Positions 11,401-24,850 of a DNA stretch of 64,000 bases are shown one piece after another (within the stretch, counting starts at the first letter, position 1; each line of letters opens with the position of its first letter). Both the position numbers and the translations under genes were made by a program. The notes under the pieces are model-generated. The model did not search any database and was not told the DNA's origin. It saw only the letters and a program-made list of their open reading frames with translations. Where the stretch lies: assembly GCF_020382885.2 (NCBI RefSeq), contig NC_058499.1:9781872-9845871 (forward strand). The letters are read 5' to 3'. The DNA comes from Scatophagus argus. Taxonomy: Eukaryota; Chordata; Actinopteri; Scatophagidae.

Positions 11401-13850
11401 GATTGTTGTAAACTTTCTGCTTCAGTGTGCAGCACTAAAGGCCTCTGAGCTCTCGACAGTTTGAGAGCTTTGTCTCTGATGTTTTCACAAATTAATGGGA
11501 CATTAAGTTCAATCTTGCAAATGACGATAAGTATGAATGGATGACTGTTGCAAGGTGTGTTACAGTCTAACTCTATTATTAAGTGGGAGCCACACCTAAG
11601 TTTTATCTGGTTTGTTTTATGTGAACTTAGCAACGATGAGTCACTGCCAATGCAAAAGCGATATGATGCGTGGGAGTCTGCATGTCTGTGTCTACCTTAA
11701 TACCAGTTGAGCGTATTAAAAGCAAAACATTGTTGGAGCAAAGTAAACATCTCCATTCAACTGGATCAAAGTTTAAATGAATATTTCCTATCTAACTCAT
11801 TACCTTCTTTAGTTCATATGCACCAGAGCTGAAAAACAATACATGACTTGCTTACAGCCTATTTAAAGCTTATTCAGTCTTGCAATTGCTCCCCCCTCCC
11901 CAAAAGCAGCTGAGCATTTTATTTTCCCAGACCAGATTAGATAAAGTTTAAACCGAAGCGGATGACCATTCACCTCCTCCTTCCTCCGCACATCATCACC
12001 CGCGAAAGCACCTCTCATTTTCTTCACACTCCTTTTAAAGTCTGTCCACACCGAATTCACCCTCACTGTCACAGCACATTTGTAGAAACAGTATACATTT
12101 GCACTCACCATTACCATTGAGCCTGTGTTAACTGCAGATGTTCTCCTCTCTGATGTCGGCCACCTGCTCGTCTCTGCAGGTGATCTGAATCTGATGGAAT
12201 ATTAGATAGCAATAAGAGTTATATGCACAGACACCGCCCTAAAAATTACTGTTCTCCCCTGGATTGTTCTCTCCTGGATTTTAGGTAAATGCACAGCATC
12301 TGCAAAACAAAGAGATGAGTCAAAGGAAAGTATGACACCACAGGGTGTGGACAGAGAACAGTGTGACTGTGACATACAGGAGCAGAGTGAAAAGACTAAA
12401 CACCTTTTCCGTTGTGCTGTAGCTTTTCTGCTGAGGAAGAGGAAGGTCTTCATGGGATGTGAGATCAAGCTTTTCACATTATGGATTTACACATTACACT
12501 TTATTTATGGTGTGCGATTTGCTGATTATTAATAAGGGTGTTGCAACATGTCATAGATGACGCAGTCAGCTTACCAGAACAGCTGTATTACTGAATTATC
12601 CGCCCAGTTTGGACGAACAGGGCGACAGAAAATAGCCTAAAGGTTACTGACTCAGGGCAATGTGTGTGTGTGTGGTGTGTGTGTGTGTGTGTGTGTGTGC
12701 GTGTGTGTGTGTGTCAGAGAGAGTGATTTCATGGGAGAGCGAGAGTGACAGCCTCGTACTGCTTACTATCTCATGCGTCAGCCAGCTGTCTGTTTGTGGT
12801 AATCTCTGAAACCACGGTCTACAGTACTATAAGATGTTCACATGTTCACATGTTCACCCTCACAGAGGTTGCAGAGGGAATAAAGCAGCGGATTTGGAGG
12901 AGTTATGAGATGCACGGGCAGACTGAAGGAGACATTTTGTGAGTGAACCAGGTCTCTCAGGTGCCGCTGCTGTTGTTTCAATACCAAACCTGGACTTGAG
13001 TTGGAGAGTAACTGTCATACTCCACCCTGACACTCCTCTCCCTCTCACATTGTTTCTCCAGCTCCAAGCAATAAGTACATTTTGCTTGTAATATACAGCT
13101 ATCTATAAATGTACAGTATTCTGCCAATAAGAAATGTTAAAATGCCCACTGATGCCTTTTGCCCCTCAGCCCGTGCCTGGTCAGGTTGATCAGTATTAAT
13201 CAATCTACAAGAGCAGTTTAGGTTATCAGCCAAAAATCCATTAATCACTTTCCTTTGTTTAACTGGATCTGTCTGCTGTTTGGTGCTGAGCAGGTGGTGT
13301 GCAGCAGGTTTGTAGAGCTGAGCAATCCTACACATTGATGTTACTTGTGTTTTGAGTCAGTTGAACATTACAAAGGTCTGTCTCCTTGTAAGATGTTCAA
13401 GTTGAACTTAGAATTAAATAAGCAGAATTTGGTTTTAGTGCTTCATAAGAAGTACTGATAACTCCATGCGGATATAGAACATGTAAAAATCCATTGTATT
13501 TATACAATGGATATATATGTTCATAATTATTTTAAAAATCAGAAAAAGCTGTGAAGTATCTATTAAAGAAGGTCTGGACTTCCCAGGACCCCAAACAAAA
13601 ATTAGGATAAAGATCTGCTGCTGCACTCTTCATTACCTGGAGGCCAGATGAGCAGCACCAAAATATAAACAGTCGCCGTAATGGAGGTAAGCGGATATAT
13701 AAGAGCTCCAAGATTTACAGTCTGTATGTAACTGGTGATTGCTTAATGCACGCATACGCGATTGTTGAACATCTCGTTACGTGTTATACACAGCCGTAAC
13801 AGCCTCAGCTCATCTGATTTCTAAACCTTGGCTGTAGGGATTCATTCACA
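11401..13850. other. pkp3-cd81 spacer, middle part
   Basis: Non-coding spacer. It has a (TG)n microsatellite at 12661-12714, a triple ATGTTCAC tandem near 12834-12857 and a small hairpin around 13490-13513. No gene is recognised and open frames are all short. Confidence 0.65.
12661..12714. repeat. (TG)n microsatellite
   Basis: About 54 bases of TG/GT dinucleotides, with single interruptions near 12674 and at 12700. Confidence 0.9.
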
Positions 13851-13867
13851 TTTATGGTCGTGATAAG

Positions 13868-13985
13868 ACCTGACTGCCAGTGGGTGTTCCAGTCCATCCC
13901 AAAGGTCTTGGATGGGCTTGAGCTCTGGAGATCAATCAAGTTCTTTCACACCAGCCATGTCTATGTAAACCTGGCAGTGTGCATA
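13868..13985 (-). mobile_element. Tc1/mariner remnant 2, short fragment
   Basis: TTCCAGTCCATCCCAAAGGT, GGATGGGCTTGAGCTCTGGA and CAAGTTCTTTCACACCAGCC are the reverse-complement equivalents of the transposase segment around NPI(Q/E)HLWDELE seen in the remnants at 10717 and 14763. Only about 120 bases remain, in opposite orientation. Confidence 0.6.
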
Positions 13986-14762
13986 TTGTTGTCTACTGTA
14001 GCATTAAGGGGAAAGTTAAAAACAGAACAAAATCAGACCAGATGTTTATATAAGTATGTTGGCACTGGATGTTATTATGCTTTTGGTACATTAAATAAAA
14101 TGATATTGCAATAGTGATCAATTCAAAGGTCCTATGAACAGTAAAGTAAACACCGGATATTTTGGATTAATTTAATTCAAATGTTCAGCTGTAGCTACAC
14201 TCCTGCTTTAAAACCTGCTTTAATAAAGGTTAGAATGTTGTCTTTTATTAAAAATGTTTAAAAGAGGCATTGACTGAATTTTATAGTCGTTTGTTTTGAG
14301 GGGTGTCTCTAATGTTTAGAATTCATAAAGAGCCCACACAAAACAGTAACAGAACACAGTAACAGAAAACTTTGCTCATCTTTTTCTGAAACCTGCATAA
14401 CCACTGTGCTGTGATTCACCTTGCAAAGTTTTGTCCACAAAAGATCTTCCCACCAGTCATCCCTCACAAAAATATAAGCACACGTGTTTGAGCCCGAGGA
14501 CATCCTGAATGAAATTTAAACTTCACTATCACAGCTGAGATCAGTAGGGTTCTCTAATGAGAATATTAGCCTGGGCAGGGAGAACTCTGTGTGTACTGGG
14601 TGTGTCCTTAGCCACAGTGCCTGAAATACAGGTCACACGAGTTTTTGAACATGTGCTGCAGAATGTGCTGATTGAACAAAAACGAGTGTTGATGTCTCAC
14701 TGCCCCCCTGTGGTCATACACGGCAAATACTGTAGGCCCATGTCGAGGTTTGAAATTAGTGA

Positions 14763-15283
14763 ATTACACCATATAAACAAAAGCATTGGGACGAGGTTGT
14801 TCATCAGGGGTCGGGCTCGGCCCCTTACTTCCAGTGAAGAGAAATCTTCATGCTTCAACACATCAAGACATGTTGGACATTTTGCTAAGTTTCCAACTTT
14901 GTGGCAACAGCTTGGGGAAGGCTCTTTTCTATTCCAGCATGACTGAGCCCCAGTGCACAAAGCAAAGCTCCATAAAGGCATGACTGGATGAGTTTGGTGT
15001 GGAAGGACGTAACGGGCCCACACAGAGCCCTGACCTCAACCCCATCCAACACCTTTGGGATGAACTGGAACAGAGATTGTGAGCCAGGACTTTTCATCCA
15101 ACATCAGTGTGTGACCTCACAAATGCCCCCAGAAGCACTTAAAAAATTTTGTGGAAAGGCTTCCCATTAGAGTGGAAGCTGCTCTAGCTGCAAAAGGGGG
15201 ACCAACTCAATATTAATGTCTATGTATTTAGAATACAGTGCCATTAAAGTCCTTGTTGCGGTAATGGCTATATAATGTATCAG
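14763..15283 (+). mobile_element. Tc1/mariner remnant 3
   Basis: The left end CACCATATAAACAAAAGCAT resembles a Tc1 terminal repeat. The plus strand then reads, with stops and shifts, FPTLWQQLGEGSFLFQHD, APVHKAKLH, a PDLNPIQHLWDELEQRL-like block near 15030-15078 and PTSVCDLTNAP. This is the C-terminal catalytic part of a Tc1 transposase. The right end keeps CTATATAATGTA but has lost the adjoining CAGGTGTCCCAATAC seen in remnant 1. It is non-functional. Confidence 0.75.
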
Positions 15284-15614
15284 GGGAAACAGATTCAGTA
15301 GTTTACTGTAAAATAGAAAGATTTTGTATCATTTTGTGTGTTACAGTCAAACACTGAGTCTACGGTCCTAAATTTATAATGTCACAGAGTCACTTTGATA
15401 ATTTGAATTGTTAAGATTATGACATGGATTTATGAATGAAGCTATGAGGAATGTCTGAGTTTGTTTTTTTATGTTTCACAAGATGACTGCCAAGGTATAA
15501 TATAATTTTCTTCATTGTTCTCTTTTTGTTGCTTTTTTTTTACTTCTAAAAAGTACTGAAATGAACCAGTCTGAGAGGTGAAAACCCCTCGCTGAGTGAC
15601 ATACTCACGGCACA

Positions 15615-16284
15615 GACGTAGACAGGTGACATAATTTATTAGCAGTATTAAAACAGGTTGAGTAAGCAGACACAACTGTTCTTATTATTTAAAGGCAAAC
15701 AGACAGCTTAAAGATGGTCCATTAGACACAGAGAAGAGACACATAGAGCCACATAAAAAATACAAAAAAAAAAACAAAACAAAAAAAAACACTCGTCATC
15801 CTGATAATCAGTAAGAAAGTAAGACAGTACATCACCTCAGATTACTGAAACCCTTCTGCTTAAATTATATTCTAACACTGTAACACTGCAGCGGGAGGCG
15901 TCACAATCAAGGGAACACATGGACTCTCTTAAGTGTTATTAACATATGACAAGTATATATACAATTTATACATCAATAAAAACAGCATAAAGTTCATTGA
16001 CCTCAGAGAAATATTTCACAACACACTGTATGTATAAAATATTCATAAGTAAGTGTTGTATGATAAATAAAGAGCATCTGGCTGTTAGAAAGCTAAATTA
16101 CTGTGTGAGAAACACGAGTGTTAACATATTAGCAATATTTTTAAAAAACAAGCTTTATTTCTAATCTAAAATAGAAAGAGAGATATCCATCTTGTCATGT
16201 TATAATCATGAGGAAAAGGAGCTGATGCATAGAAACACATAATAAAACAATTCCATTACAGGCTGATGTGGACTGAAGTGACTC
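15615..16284 (-). other. cd81 3' UTR with polyadenylation signal
   Basis: Downstream of the cd81 stop on the minus strand. An AATAAA signal reads at 15640-15635. The segment is AT-rich with an A-rich tract at 15750-15790. The exact cleavage site is not determinable. Confidence 0.5.
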
Positions 16285-19200
16285 CTAGTACACCCCGGGG
16301 CTGTTACGGATCCCACAGCAGAGTACCATGGTGAAGATCATCTCGAAGATCTAAATGGGAAAAAGGACAGAGCAGTTTAATGAGGTCTTCCACTCAAGCA
16401 CCTGCAGAGACACACTGGCCTCGTTAGGAGCCTTTTCACACCACAGCTGTGTGAAATGTCCAATCTGCACACTCACCATGATGACAGCAACCACCAAGGC
16501 AGCCAGACCAATCAGGTAGAGCTTCTCTGAGAACAGCTCAATCAGTTTGTCGTGGCAGCTCTGGAGACAGGAGGAGACAGGGGCAGAATGTGATGAATGA
16601 CTGTGAAAACGCTGCGTTAGGTTACACGTAATGGAGAGCTGGGCCTGCTGTCCAAACCAAGTGCGTGAACATCAGCTGCGTCTCACTGCACAGCTCTGAA
16701 TAATTCATTATGCAATATGTTATCTGTTAGTGACGTAAATACTAACAATGAGATAAAAGATATGAAAGTGTTATGGCTGTGTGAGTAATTCAGGTCAGTG
16801 TAGCACCAACACAACTTTAACCTGAACCCAACAGCAGACAATATGTTATTTTGACCCATTGTTAGTGTTATTTTTATAAACTTCCATGTCGCTAATTGTT
16901 CAAAACATGTTTATCCTTTGCAATTTTGGGTGTCATTTTATTGTTTTTTATTCTATTCTAATTTAAAAAGCTGCTTATCTGTTAATACAGTTGGTCTGTG
17001 TGTAGTGTGGGGGCGGCTACAGCTGCATTTTCATTGTGCAAGCGTGTATTTTATAACCTCAATAAAGCTGAACCTTGAACTATGTCCAAATAAGCTGTAT
17101 TACCATTTCTATTCATCAGTATTTGTTTAGCAACTGGTTCGATGATGTAACTAATCAATCCAAAGAAAGATGGCAATAAGTTCAAGTTGCAGTTTAACAA
17201 AACCTGAACTCTACATTTGTCCCTCTTTCTAAAGATGCTCATATATTCCGGTATTGTACAGGTTTTGTGCTCACTGTGATTTTTATAAATAAATAAATTT
17301 GTGTATACCTGAGATTTCAGAAAATCTTCTGGAGATTTTCTGGGACACAAGGTGCCGACGACTTGTTTGAAGAGAGCGGTGTCATCTCCTTTACCGCAGC
17401 AGTCGAGCTGAAGAGGAGACAGAAACAAGAGGTCACTCACTCAACAAGGTCCAAATAGATTTCTATCGCTTACACACAAAGACACCTAACAAAACAGCTT
17501 GTTCAGACCAGCACCACATCAGAGTTTTCCATCACGACGTACCGTATTGTGGAAAACCTCCAGCACCTTGATGGCAGTGTCTTTACTGGGAGATCCTGAG
17601 ACGTCCACGGCCTTGATGTATGCCGAGTCGTAGAAGTTAATCAGTTCTTTGGAAATCTGCGGACAGTTGAGAGTCGGGCAAATTGTTTTAGAGACAGGAA
17701 GCAGAGCAGGGCTGGAAAATCAACGCACAAACATTCAGTGCTGCAGTGAAATGCAAGCTTGTGTGTGATGCTTACTGTGTCCCTGTTCATGAACCCCCAG
17801 ATTGCTGCAGCAACTTCACAAGCAAAGAGGATCACCAGAAAGAAGAAGAACTAAAAAAAACAGAAGATGAAGAAAATGATTGGAACCTCACAGTTAGTTA
17901 CTTCCTGATAAAAACAAGTGAATTAAATTAAACAGAAAGAAACGTTGGACAAAAGACAAAAAAAAAAACAAAAAACAGAGAGACACACCGTCCCCAACAG
18001 GCACTGAGACTCCTGAATGGCACCGTAACATCCAAGGAAGCCCACGAGCATCATCACAGCCCCGACAGCTATCAGTATATACACACCTGGAAACACAGGG
18101 ACAACAGAAAACCAAAAATCATACATGAGAGAACTGTAGCTCATCATGGTGGTGTTGTGTCCTCAGCACCACTAGGGGGCACCACCATCAGAGCACTGTG
18201 TGCCTGCTGCCCATTCATTGATCCAAACACTGTTTGAGGTAATGGACTTCCTGGATGTTTCTGTTTCTTACACCTTTCCTGTAGGATGACATGACATTAT
18301 TGATGTCGGTGAGAGAAACAGCCTGCAGATCTGAGATACAGAGAGAGAGGCAGGAGCTGATTCTGTTCAGTTTTCAGTCCAGGAAATGCCTTCCAGACAC
18401 CCCCAACCCCCTACATGCCCCTCTGCACTGAACCCTGACCCCAAGGGTTATCCTTCCCCAGGAAACGGGGGGAACCATGTGAATACAAAGACACCTACGC
18501 ACATATGCCAGCACATAGAAATCTAGCTGATAAGAAGAGGGGAACATTTGAGCACTGCTGAGTTTTTAAAATGTAATCGAAAATCCATTGGCCATTATCC
18601 ACGGTGATGACCAAAATACACAGTTTGCATGACTTTTGATGGCAAACAGAAGAGATCAACAGGGCTCCAATGCAGGTAGCACTCCTGCAGGAAAAACGTC
18701 AATGAATAGCAATAAGGCTCCAGTTACAGCAGAGGTCTGGCTTATGTTTCATGCATCTGAAAGGAAAATGTACACAGAGTGAAGGTTAAAAAAATATCTA
18801 TTGTACTAAATGCATGGTGAGTTTAATTTAGAGTACAAAGAAGCATGACATGAAAGCATTCATTAATATAATCAATTATTAAAGGTATCATAAGCTGTTG
18901 CAGGCTCCTCTAAATGCATGAGTGACTGCTCTTAAAAAGTCCAAAGCTGTTAAAGCTGAGGGGAAATGGTCTCATTCAGATCTGTTACTTCAGCAAAAGC
19001 AACAACAATACACTATAAAAAATACTCAATTACCAGTAAAAGTCCTACATTCAAAATGTAGGACTTTTGTAAGAAAAAGTATGACAGTTTGATTGGAAAA
19101 TATACATATATATATATATTAATTAATATATAAATAAATGAATAAAGAAATACTGATTTGAATAACAATACAAAAAAAGAAATATAAAAATATGTACAGT

Positions 19201-22200
19201 ACTCCATCATTTTAGAAACCTAGAAACATTGTCATACAACATCCATACTGAACACGACATGTCATCGTTTTTATTCCACCCGCTCTTCTTCCCTTGTTAA
19301 AACCCGGTGATTACGTTACCCACAAAACCACGACGGTTCAGTAGGAGATTCACTTGTGTGTGTTATGCTGCAGAGGTCTGGTAAATTCACTTCTTTCTAA
19401 CAGCTACAGGCATTTCTTTTATTTTCAAACTCGTGGCCTTCAGCCTTGGCCGATTCTGACATCACTTTTTGTTTGTTCCTCTTTATTCTACATGCATGAC
19501 ATTTTATTATTTGTATTTACAATACTTAGCGATATATAACTGTAGCTGTCAATCAAATGTATTTGAATAAAAAGCAAAATATTTCCCTCTGAAAGTAACA
19601 TAACACATTGTGTACAATGGAACAACTGTTCCAGACTCAAAGAGGTTGAATTAGTCAATATTTCACTAAAAGCAAAGATTAGAGAAAAGTGCAAACTATG
19701 AATACAAATTTAGGTCACAGCACTTTTCTCCTACCTAGTTAACGACTTCGGGCCCTCTGGAGCCGAGCCAGTGAAGTACACTACCTGAGTAGTATATAGA
19801 GTAAGTAGAGTATTTGGCCTTTTGCTTAAATAAAGGATGGGAATACTTCTCCCACCACTGCTTCCAGCAAGCTGGTCCGAGAACAGTCTGTTCCTGTGTT
19901 TTCTATTCTTGCACGCATGCGAACAAAATGCACGCAGCCTCTAATGTAGCCTGACAGAGCTAAAAGGGGACAGGCGGACTCAGTAAAAGACCTCAAACAC
20001 CTCGCACTGTACCTCACATATCACGCACAACCCTTACCAAACTTACATCTTCAGTCTCTCTTTGTCTCTTTGCCTAAATTCAACACCCTCCTCCTTTAAG
20101 ACCCCACCACCACCCTTCCCTCCCTCCTTTCCTTTTTCTTTCAGGACTTGATGTTTGCAATGCGGCAAAGCAGGCATTATTTCCACCGCCTTCCATTACT
20201 ATGACAACACCCTCAGAGGTTTGAAGGCCATTGAGACTTTAAGGGAGACGGGCAATTTTATACCACCAGGGAAGTTCATTTATTTCTTGTCTCGCAGTGT
20301 AATCTCCAGAGAGAGTGAGAGAGAGAAAGGGGAGGACGTGAAGCTAAAAGCCCCCTTGGACTTCTTTTCTTCCTTTTTTTTTCCCATCTAGTATCTTTAA
20401 ACAAAAAAAGTGCCATGAAGCCATGTTCACCCTGTCAGAGCACGACACCAATGAACTGAGATGAACCCAATCGTACTGTAAGTCCGTGGGTAAATGACGA
20501 GGTGAGGATTAATTATTAAAAAGGCTCTATATAAACATTTCCTCCTGTCATCTTGTGAACAGGAAGCACTTAAACACTGTGTCTTTAACAACAACATTAG
20601 AAATACTAAGTTAAGTTTCACAGTATGGTTTCAGCCCTTCTTCCAGTAGCTTTGTGATGATTGAGGAGTGTGTGCTGCATATAGTTGAAATGTTTCTTGG
20701 TCAGCAGTTAAAAGTCAGATGATCCGTATGCTAAATATGAAATTGCAGCCAGTCAGTAGGAGAAACATTCACCTTAAAGAACCTCTGAGGCTCATTAGCT
20801 AACGTGTTAGATTTTATTTTTCAATGTGTGCAAAAGTGTACATAATTTGTGAGCACACAGTGCTGGTAGTCAGATTTTGTTAGATCTCCAGACAGAGCCC
20901 GGCTAAGCTAAGCTAAGCTAAGCTAACATCTGCCACCATGCTGATGCAACTCTCAGTTCTGTCCACACAGTGTGAAGATGGAGCTACGTAGTTATCCTGC
21001 TATGAAGGCTGGAAAGAGAAACAGCCGGTCTGGCTCTGTCCAAAAGTACAGCAACAGAATACGCCTACCAGCACCTCTAAAGCTCACAACTCACAGCTCA
21101 TTTTTACACTTTGTTCTCTGCACAGATTGAACAAACGAAAAATAGGGGTTGGGTTAGCTGTTCCTGCTTTTTTTATTTGCGGTTTTCATACTAAGCTAAG
21201 CTAAGTGTCCTCTCTTTGTAGCTTCAGGTTCATTACACAGACATGAGACTTGTGTTGATTTTCTTATTGTGTTTTGTTTTTAAGAATGCTGAATTACCAG
21301 AATCTTCTGATGAATGTGTTTTTGTTTTGCGTCCGATGATCCGTACGTGCAAATTAATTCCAACATCAATTTTGCCTTCCTTCACTGCCTGCTTGCGCAC
21401 AACCATAGTAGTTATTTTTTTTCAGGGATGAAATAATGCAGAAAAGCAGAACAGCTGAAACATGTTGTGTAACAAAATTTGTCGCGCTCGCTGTATCTGC
21501 CGCAGTACGAGAGGCTGTAGCACTAAGCAGACCAGAGTACCCCAGACAACTGCCACCAATAACAATTTCAGGCACTGGTTAAGAGGTAGGACAATGTGTA
21601 TTTTCAGCCTTACATAAATACCACTTTGGTGTGCCAGCATGCCAAAAACATCCACTTCAAACTCTAATTTGAGGGGTAATGTGCAGATGTACAAGGTTAT
21701 TTGAATTATGCAAGGGCGTATGTTCAAGGGAGGAGGGAAAAAAAAGAAACATCCTCTTGATCTCGCTTGGGTGGGCCTCTCATGCTGCCCTGCCTTTAAA
21801 ATCATGAGTGTGCCTTCCTTCTATAAAAAGCACGGGTTTGTATTCGCTCTGTATACTTACTGAGGAGTAAGTATGGGAGAGCAGCAGGAGCCCGAATGTA
21901 AATTAGTGGGCTCACTAGAGTTCACCACCACAACAAACCGAGACGATGGACCTTTGAAATGCTTAAATCGTATCATGTATTGTAGGTTTCAGGGCCAATC
22001 TGTGGATGACTGAGGGCAGTGAAGTAGACATAATGATGATTTTTGACTTTAGTTCATGCTGTGAGCACAACCTGAGTCACATAGTCTTGATTCTGTGATT
22101 TTCAGTCCAACTTACAATACATTTGCAAAGATATACAGAGAGCAACGGCTGCAAACTCCTGGAAATTCACGAGAGACAGAAGGCAAATGATGGCTTTATT

Positions 22201-24850
22201 TGTGCAACGTGCTCACGGACCGTTAGTTTTCTCCTAGCACACATATGGCTCCACATCTGTCTGAAGCATCTGGCCTCTCTCCTGAAAGAACCTCACGACT
22301 GGGACTGTTTTGAAGTCACAAACATGTATATTTATCTGAGTTGGAGAACATCACCGACAGCATGTGGTCATGGGTGTCAGAGTGTCAGTGGAGTAAAGGT
22401 GTAGACGCCACCCTCAAGTCACGCTGCGGATTTACGCAGGTCCTGTTTCCTGGTCTTTTCTTAGAGGTTCACCGCTGATACTATTTCTGGACATTACTCG
22501 CATGGCTGAGCGTCAGAGACAGGTATTTCTGTGAGTTAGTCGACTAGTTAGTCATCACTCTGTTAACGGTGAGCTTCCTGTCATGTGGACAAGCAGGAGA
22601 ATGTACGCTTATAAGAAAACAGGTGGGACGCAAGATCACCCTCAAGCAGAAAGTGGATTAATTAACAAGGACATTTTTTTTATAGTAGCCAAGCAATGAA
22701 CACTTATTTCATGAAGACTATAAGCTATGTCTTTTGAGAATCTGACAGTATCCTGTTAGTACCCAAAATGAGGCCACCACACTCAGTGGAGAGTGAAGTG
22801 TGAATTATTTTCCAGCCTTAAAAAATAAATCCAGGGATGTAATGATGAAAATAATGTTTTAAGTCCACTTTGGAGTGACTGTGAATCTCCACACTTGACG
22901 TTGTGTACTCACTGATATAGAAGGTGCCTGGTGCCTGTTGGCCTTCAAACTGAAGTACGAGGAGGTTGCTGGTTTGACTGTCATGACGGAGCCACAGGGC
23001 CACTCCTAAGATCACGCCTCCAGCGAGCTGTCCCAAAGAGAGAGAGAAAAAAAAGGTTTTAATTATTTTCTTTCATATTTTTTCTTGGCTTTGGTGAAAC
23101 CTCAGGGAGGATCACAGCCATTTAACATGTCTGATAATTGGGAGAACATGAATATTAAAACAATCCTGCTATCAATTTTTTAGACTTTTTAAAAAGACCT
23201 AGCAAGTTTTTTTCTTCCACGGTGGCATCAAGGCTGACTCTCCTAACATCAAATCAGTGTCCAAACCTTTCCACTAACATTTCCCTCTCTGTGCATGTCC
23301 AGCTTTGCCACGAGGCTGTGACCTGTCCTCGTCCTTAAAGAGAAGTGATGAAAGGACATCCTGACACCTCAGTGACTTATGGCACAGAGCAGTAGGTGAG
23401 CAGCGTCCTCACAGCACTGTTTAAAGCCACCTCAACAACTGTGCTCTCTAACTTTATCTCCCTTTATCTCTCGTCTGTGCCCATAAAATTGTTATCATAT
23501 AAAGACTGAAGGAATCCACCAGAGATCGGATGCAGTGCAACATGTTGATTGCATGCTGATGTTCTTTTTGTCAGTGTTTATATCAACGCATCTGCACACT
23601 TAGGGCCATGACTGCACTCCATTGTTCTCCAAGAAACAGGAAACAGAATCCTCGACATGAAAAATGGCAAAACGAGGAAGAGGGGGCTCACAGTTTTCAC
23701 AATGACAGGCACGGCAGCAAAACCAACAGAGGAAACACTCCGTCAAGCACGGTGTGTCCGGGATATGGTGATTTTGCACTTATCTAAAAAAAGAAAACCG
23801 CTTTGTACAGACAAACTGCATGGAAATTCACAAAGAAGTCAGCAATTCTGACTGTGCCACAAGTGGACAGCACATCTACAGGAAGCCTGATGTGACTTAA
23901 TTAAATGTAAAAGGCAGACAGCTGCATCAGACTAATGAATCACCTTTTCACAAAACAAGACAGACTCAACGAGGGCTCAGCTTGACTGGTGAACGTACAT
24001 GTAAATGGATAATAAAACTGCACCATCAGTTGAGGTGTTTCTGAGCTCTTTAAAGGTTCAAGCAAAGTAAATGCCACGGTCTGATGAGCAGGTAGTAACA
24101 AAGGAAATGTCAGAGGGAAAACAGCCCTCCCCTCCCCCAGAAGCTCTGTTAGCTCTGTTCAATCTCTGTCTTTATGTACGTAGGATCTGGAGACAACAAA
24201 ATCCTTCAAAAATAACAAGAAAATGTCCAATATTCAGCAATATTTTTGCCCAGTTTTTTAAACCCCCAAACAACTTCAGAAATCAGACCTTCCTGTCTGG
24301 AGTTTTCATTAGTAGGTTATAAACATGAGCTAATTCACTGCGTTAATTAAAGTTATGTTAGACATGCTAGAGGGAGAAATAACAGCTTTATCCCAGTGAG
24401 GAGACTGAAGACCATCCAAGCCCAAGTGCTCCTCACTCCTCTCTCTTTCAGTCACCTTGCACTGGTGCTCAGCCATGCAGAAATGAAGTGTTGATGAAGG
24501 GTGAGAGCATTTCAGCTCCCGCCTGGCCAAGACTTTCAGAGCTGTGCCTCCTCTATTGATGCTGCTCTCCCCTCAAAGACAAAGGCAGCACAACTAATGC
24601 AACAAGGCGGGAAACTCTCCTCCGGGATTTATCATTTTATCAGTCGGAGACTCTACACAGATAACACGCAAAAGCGCAGCGGAAGGAAAGAGCGTTTCAA
24701 GAAAGCAGGAGTTTGTTACGCACGTATCAAAGGCGGAAAAAAATATCAAAAAGCAACTTCAGAGCAAAATATGGTTCAACTCACCCAAAAAATAAAATTA
24801 AAGAAAAATAACATATATTTAATGCATTTCGTGCATCCAGCCACAGCCAT
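16285..24850 (-). CDS. cd81: CD81 tetraspanin, complete, 8 coding exons
   Basis: Four-pass membrane protein that organises tetraspanin-enriched microdomains and partners such as integrins and immunoglobulin-family receptors. Exons: 24850-24785, 23027-22913, 18086-17989, 17850-17776, 17656-17543, 17407-17309, 16560-16477 and 16350-16285. They join in frame to 238 residues (human 236). Exon 1 starts [15 protein letters not shown], matching the CD81 start [11 protein letters not shown]. Exon 2 begins [16 protein letters not shown]; exon 3 has [20 protein letters not shown] and QESQCLLG; exon 4 has [12 protein letters not shown]. The large extracellular loop has the CCG motif (Cys159-Cys160) plus Cys177 and Cys191, giving the two expected disulphides. 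TM4 ends [11 protein letters not shown], where human has GIRNSSVY. Exon 1 is AT-rich in codon choice, unlike later exons. It is divergent from kcnc1. A teleost a/b paralogue cannot be decided. Confidence 0.95.
18169..18183 (+). promoter_or_regulatory. CTCF-like motif, forward
   Basis: CCACTAGGGGGCACC closely matches the CTCF core CCACNAGGGGGCGC. It lies about 80 bases upstream of cd81 exon 3 in intron 2. The match is visible; occupancy is inference. Confidence 0.45.
19013..19861. repeat. Dispersed fish repeat, copy B (interrupted)
   Basis: AGTAAAAGTCCTACATTC (19035-19052), TGTAGCTGTCAATCAAATGT (19541-19560), AAATATTTCCCTCTGAAAG (19578-19596) and a final ACTTCTCCCACCACTG (19846-19861) occur in the order of the repeat family also seen, in the other orientation, at 9990-11400. 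A perfect 14-base hairpin (19038-19068) lies in it. Confidence 0.45.
20868..21235. repeat. GCTAA-rich interspersed element, copy 3
   Basis: Contains a tandem GCTAA tract (20903-20926) and a second AAGCTAAGCTAAG tract near 21193, with AGCACCTCTAAAGCTCACAA and GGTCTGGCTCTGTCCAAAAG between. These internal phrases match copy 1 in pkp3 intron 5. Terminal repeats are not clear here. Confidence 0.55.
23028..24784 (-). other. cd81 intron 1
   Basis: Intron of 1.76 kb between the 66-base first coding exon and exon 2. No repeat family or gene is recognised; open frames are short. Confidence 0.75.

Larger units (their letters stand above)
18087..22912 (-). other. cd81 intron 2
   Basis: Large intron of 4.8 kb. 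It contains a CTCF-like motif (18169-18183), a dispersed repeat (19013-19861), a (TA)n tract near 19105-19122 and a GCTAA-rich interspersed element (20868-21235). A perfect 9-base hairpin (ATACTTACT, 21853-21874) is also present. No hidden gene is recognised. Confidence 0.7.

Noticed and set aside
14700-14712. CTCF-like word near CCACAGGGGGGCAG (minus)
   Set aside because: An extra G shifts the core; the match is weak.
14557-14946. 129-codon plus-strand open frame
   Set aside because: Its C-terminal half is the decayed Tc1 transposase remnant and its N-terminal half is unrelated spacer sequence, so it is not a gene.
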